Source of the DNA: an uncultured Ruminococcus sp.
GTDB taxonomy: Bacteria > Bacillota > Clostridia > Oscillospirales > Acutalibacteraceae
NCBI GenBank assembly: GCA_905234305.1
Contig: CAJOHT010000011.1
Span: 9,952-25,831 of the forward strand
Direction: 5' to 3'
DNA: 15,880 nt
Shown here: positions 14,101 through 15,880 of the stretch, in pieces
How the letters are laid out: each line of letters begins with the position of its first letter
Numbering within the stretch: position 1 is the first letter of the stretch
Notes under the pieces: generated by a model
The model's input: only the letters and a program-made list of their open reading frames with translations
The model's database searches: none
What the model was told of the DNA's origin: nothing
Position numbers and translations under genes: made by a program

Positions 14101-15880
14101 ATGAAGGAAATTATTGTAAAAGGCGCGCGCCAGCACAATTTAAAAAATATAAATGTCGGCATTCCGCGCGACAAGCTCGTTGTAATAACGGGGCTGTCGG
14201 GGTCGGGAAAAAGCTCGCTCGCCTTCGATACGATATACGCCGAGGGTCAGCGCCGTTATGTCGAGAGCTTAAGCTCTTACGCGAGGATGTTCCTCGGTCA
14301 GAGCAATAAACCCGATGTTGACGAAATCCAGGGACTGTCGCCCGCAATTTCAATCGACCAGAAAACTACCTCCCATAACCCGCGCTCCACGGTCGGCACG
14401 GTGACTGAAATCTACGACTACCTGCGACTACTGTTTGCGCGCATAGGCGTTCCTCACTGTCCCGTATGCGGACGGGAAATCACCCAGCAGACCGTAGACC
14501 AGATCGTTGATAAGGTTTTTGAACTGAGCGAGGGTACTAAAATCCAGATTATGGCGCCCATCGTTAAGGGCAGAAAGGGTACCCAGCAAAAGGAGTTCGA
14601 GAAAGCCCGTAAGGCGGGCTTTGTACGAGTGCGCGCCGACGGGGAAATATATGATTTGTCCGAGGATATAATTCTCGAAAAGAATAAAAAACATAGTATA
14701 GATATAATTGTAGACCGTCTTGTTGTAAAGGACGGTATCCGCTCAAGGCTGTCGGATTCTATCGAAACCGCCTCAAAGCTCACGGGCGGTTTAATAACCG
14801 TGAACGTAATCGGCGGGGAAGACCTCGTGTTTTCCCAGAACTACGCCTGTGGACGAGCTTGCGCCGAGGATGTTCTCCTTCAACAATCCGTTCGGAGCCT
14901 GCCCTAAATGCACGGGACTCGGGGTGTTTTTAAAGGTTGACCCCCAGCTTATAATCCCTAAGCCCGAGCTAAGCATAGCTCAGGGCGGTTTAAAGGGAAG
15001 CGGCTGGGCTATGGAGGGCAACTCGATAGCCGAGATGTATATGCAGGCGCTCGCCGAAAAGTACAATTTTAAGCTAACTACCCCTTTGGGCGAGCTTAGC
15101 GAAAATATAATAAATATCCTGCTCTACGGCACTAACGGCGAGACGCTTACGCTCCATAGGAAGCTGCCGTTCGGGGACGAGCATATTTTAAAACGTCCCT
15201 TTGAGGGTATTATCAACAACTTAGAGCGCCGTTTCAGGGAAACCAACAGCACTTGGGTAAAGGACGAAATCCAGGGCTATATGGCGGAGATACCCTGTGA
15301 CGAATGCGGCGGCAGAAGGCTTTCTAAGGAGAGCTTAGCCGTAACCGTCGGCGGGCTTAATATATCGGAATTCTGCGATATGCCCGTTGTAGAGGCGCTG
15401 GAGTTTATAAAAACCGCCGAGCTTTCCGAACGCGACCGCTTTATCGGCAAAGCCGTGTTCAAGGAAGTGCGAGAGAGGCTGAACTTTTTAAACAGCGTAG
15501 GCTTAGGCTACCTTACGCTTTCGCGCTCCAGCGGAACGCTTTCGGGCGGAGAGAGCCAGCGTATAAGGCTCGCTACCCAGATAGGTTCATCGCTTATGGG
15601 CGTAATGTACGTGCTGGACGAGCCGAGTATCGGACTCCACCAGCGCGATAACGAGAAGCTGCTCGCTACGTTAAAACGGCTGCGCGACGTCGGCAATACG
15701 GTAATCGTAGTCGAACACGACGAGGAAACTATGTACGCCGCCGACCATATCATAGACATAGGACCTGGGGCGGGTATACACGGCGGAGAAATTGTCGCCA
15801 CGGGTACCGTCGAGGATATAAAAGACTGCGAAAAGTCGGTAACGGGTCAGTACCTCAGCGGTAAAAGAAAAATCCCCGTT
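14101..15880 (+). pseudogene. uvrA: Excinuclease ABC subunit A, frameshifted; 3' end beyond window
   Basis: UvrA is the damage-recognition ABC ATPase of nucleotide excision repair. The first frame (14101-14907) encodes 268 residues with GLSGSGKSS (Walker A, about 31-39), SYARMFLG, the [15 protein letters not shown] block and CPVCG. It is normal to YAC (codon ending 14850), then reads 18 wrong residues to a stop at 14905-14907. The family sequence resumes one base out of frame at 14852 with [20 protein letters not shown] and stays open to the window end. It includes LSGGESQR, LDEPSIGLHQRDN and VVEHDEE. About seven codons that normally lie between YAC and DEL, including the second cysteine of the first zinc module, are missing; a deletion near 20 bases explains both facts. 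GGAG lies six bases before the ATG. Everything else looks under selection, so the break is recent or an assembly error. Confidence 0.88.

Noticed and set aside
14840..14910. Programmed ribosomal frameshift in uvrA
   Set aside because: There is no slippery heptamer or in-frame stop at the shift point, and conserved residues are missing, which fits a deletion better.

Overview
The window looks like a core chromosomal segment of a Gram-positive, low-to-moderate GC Clostridia member, probably from the Ruminococcaceae/Oscillospiraceae side. The evidence is the gene order gdpP-rplI-dnaB and tilS-hpt-ftsH (both typical of Firmicutes), an RNase J, a c-di-AMP phosphodiesterase of the GdpP type, and purine-rich Shine-Dalgarno (SD) sites with some GTG and TTG starts. 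The taxonomic placement is inference. I see no phage, plasmid, CRISPR or defence genes.

Layout. 1-681: 3' part of an alpha/beta-hydrolase esterase, cut by the window edge. 743-1260: nrdR behind a near-consensus sigma-A promoter, closed by a strong hairpin terminator (1293-1339). 1353-3587, minus strand: rnhA-nifS-iscU, an RNase H gene followed by the cysteine desulfurase and scaffold of iron-sulfur cluster assembly. 3588-3906: divergent promoter region. 3907-15880, plus strand: rnjA, gdpP, rplI, dnaB, tilS, hpt, ftsH, uvrA. This run joins RNA decay, c-di-AMP turnover, ribosome, replication helicase, tRNA-Ile lysidine formation, purine salvage, membrane proteolysis and excision repair. dnaB-tilS-hpt are packed with overlaps or a few bases between them and should be cotranscribed. 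uvrA is frameshifted at about 14850 and also runs off the window.

The unexpected content is between the genes. Five gaps between co-directional genes (nifS/iscU, rnjA/gdpP, gdpP/rplI, rplI/dnaB, ftsH/uvrA) start with a tandem array of 7-base units that begins in or beside the upstream stop codon. Each array is followed by a structured cassette of roughly 70-135 bases. Two cassettes form one family (before iscU and dnaB). Two full copies plus one truncated inverted copy form a second family (before rplI and uvrA). A fifth cassette before gdpP is of its own type. In the second family the core is flanked by heptamer arrays in inverted orientation. The arrays at both ends of one copy match each other yet differ between copies, so the arms covary. 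These repeats are the best candidate for an undescribed system here; the proteins are ordinary housekeeping families.
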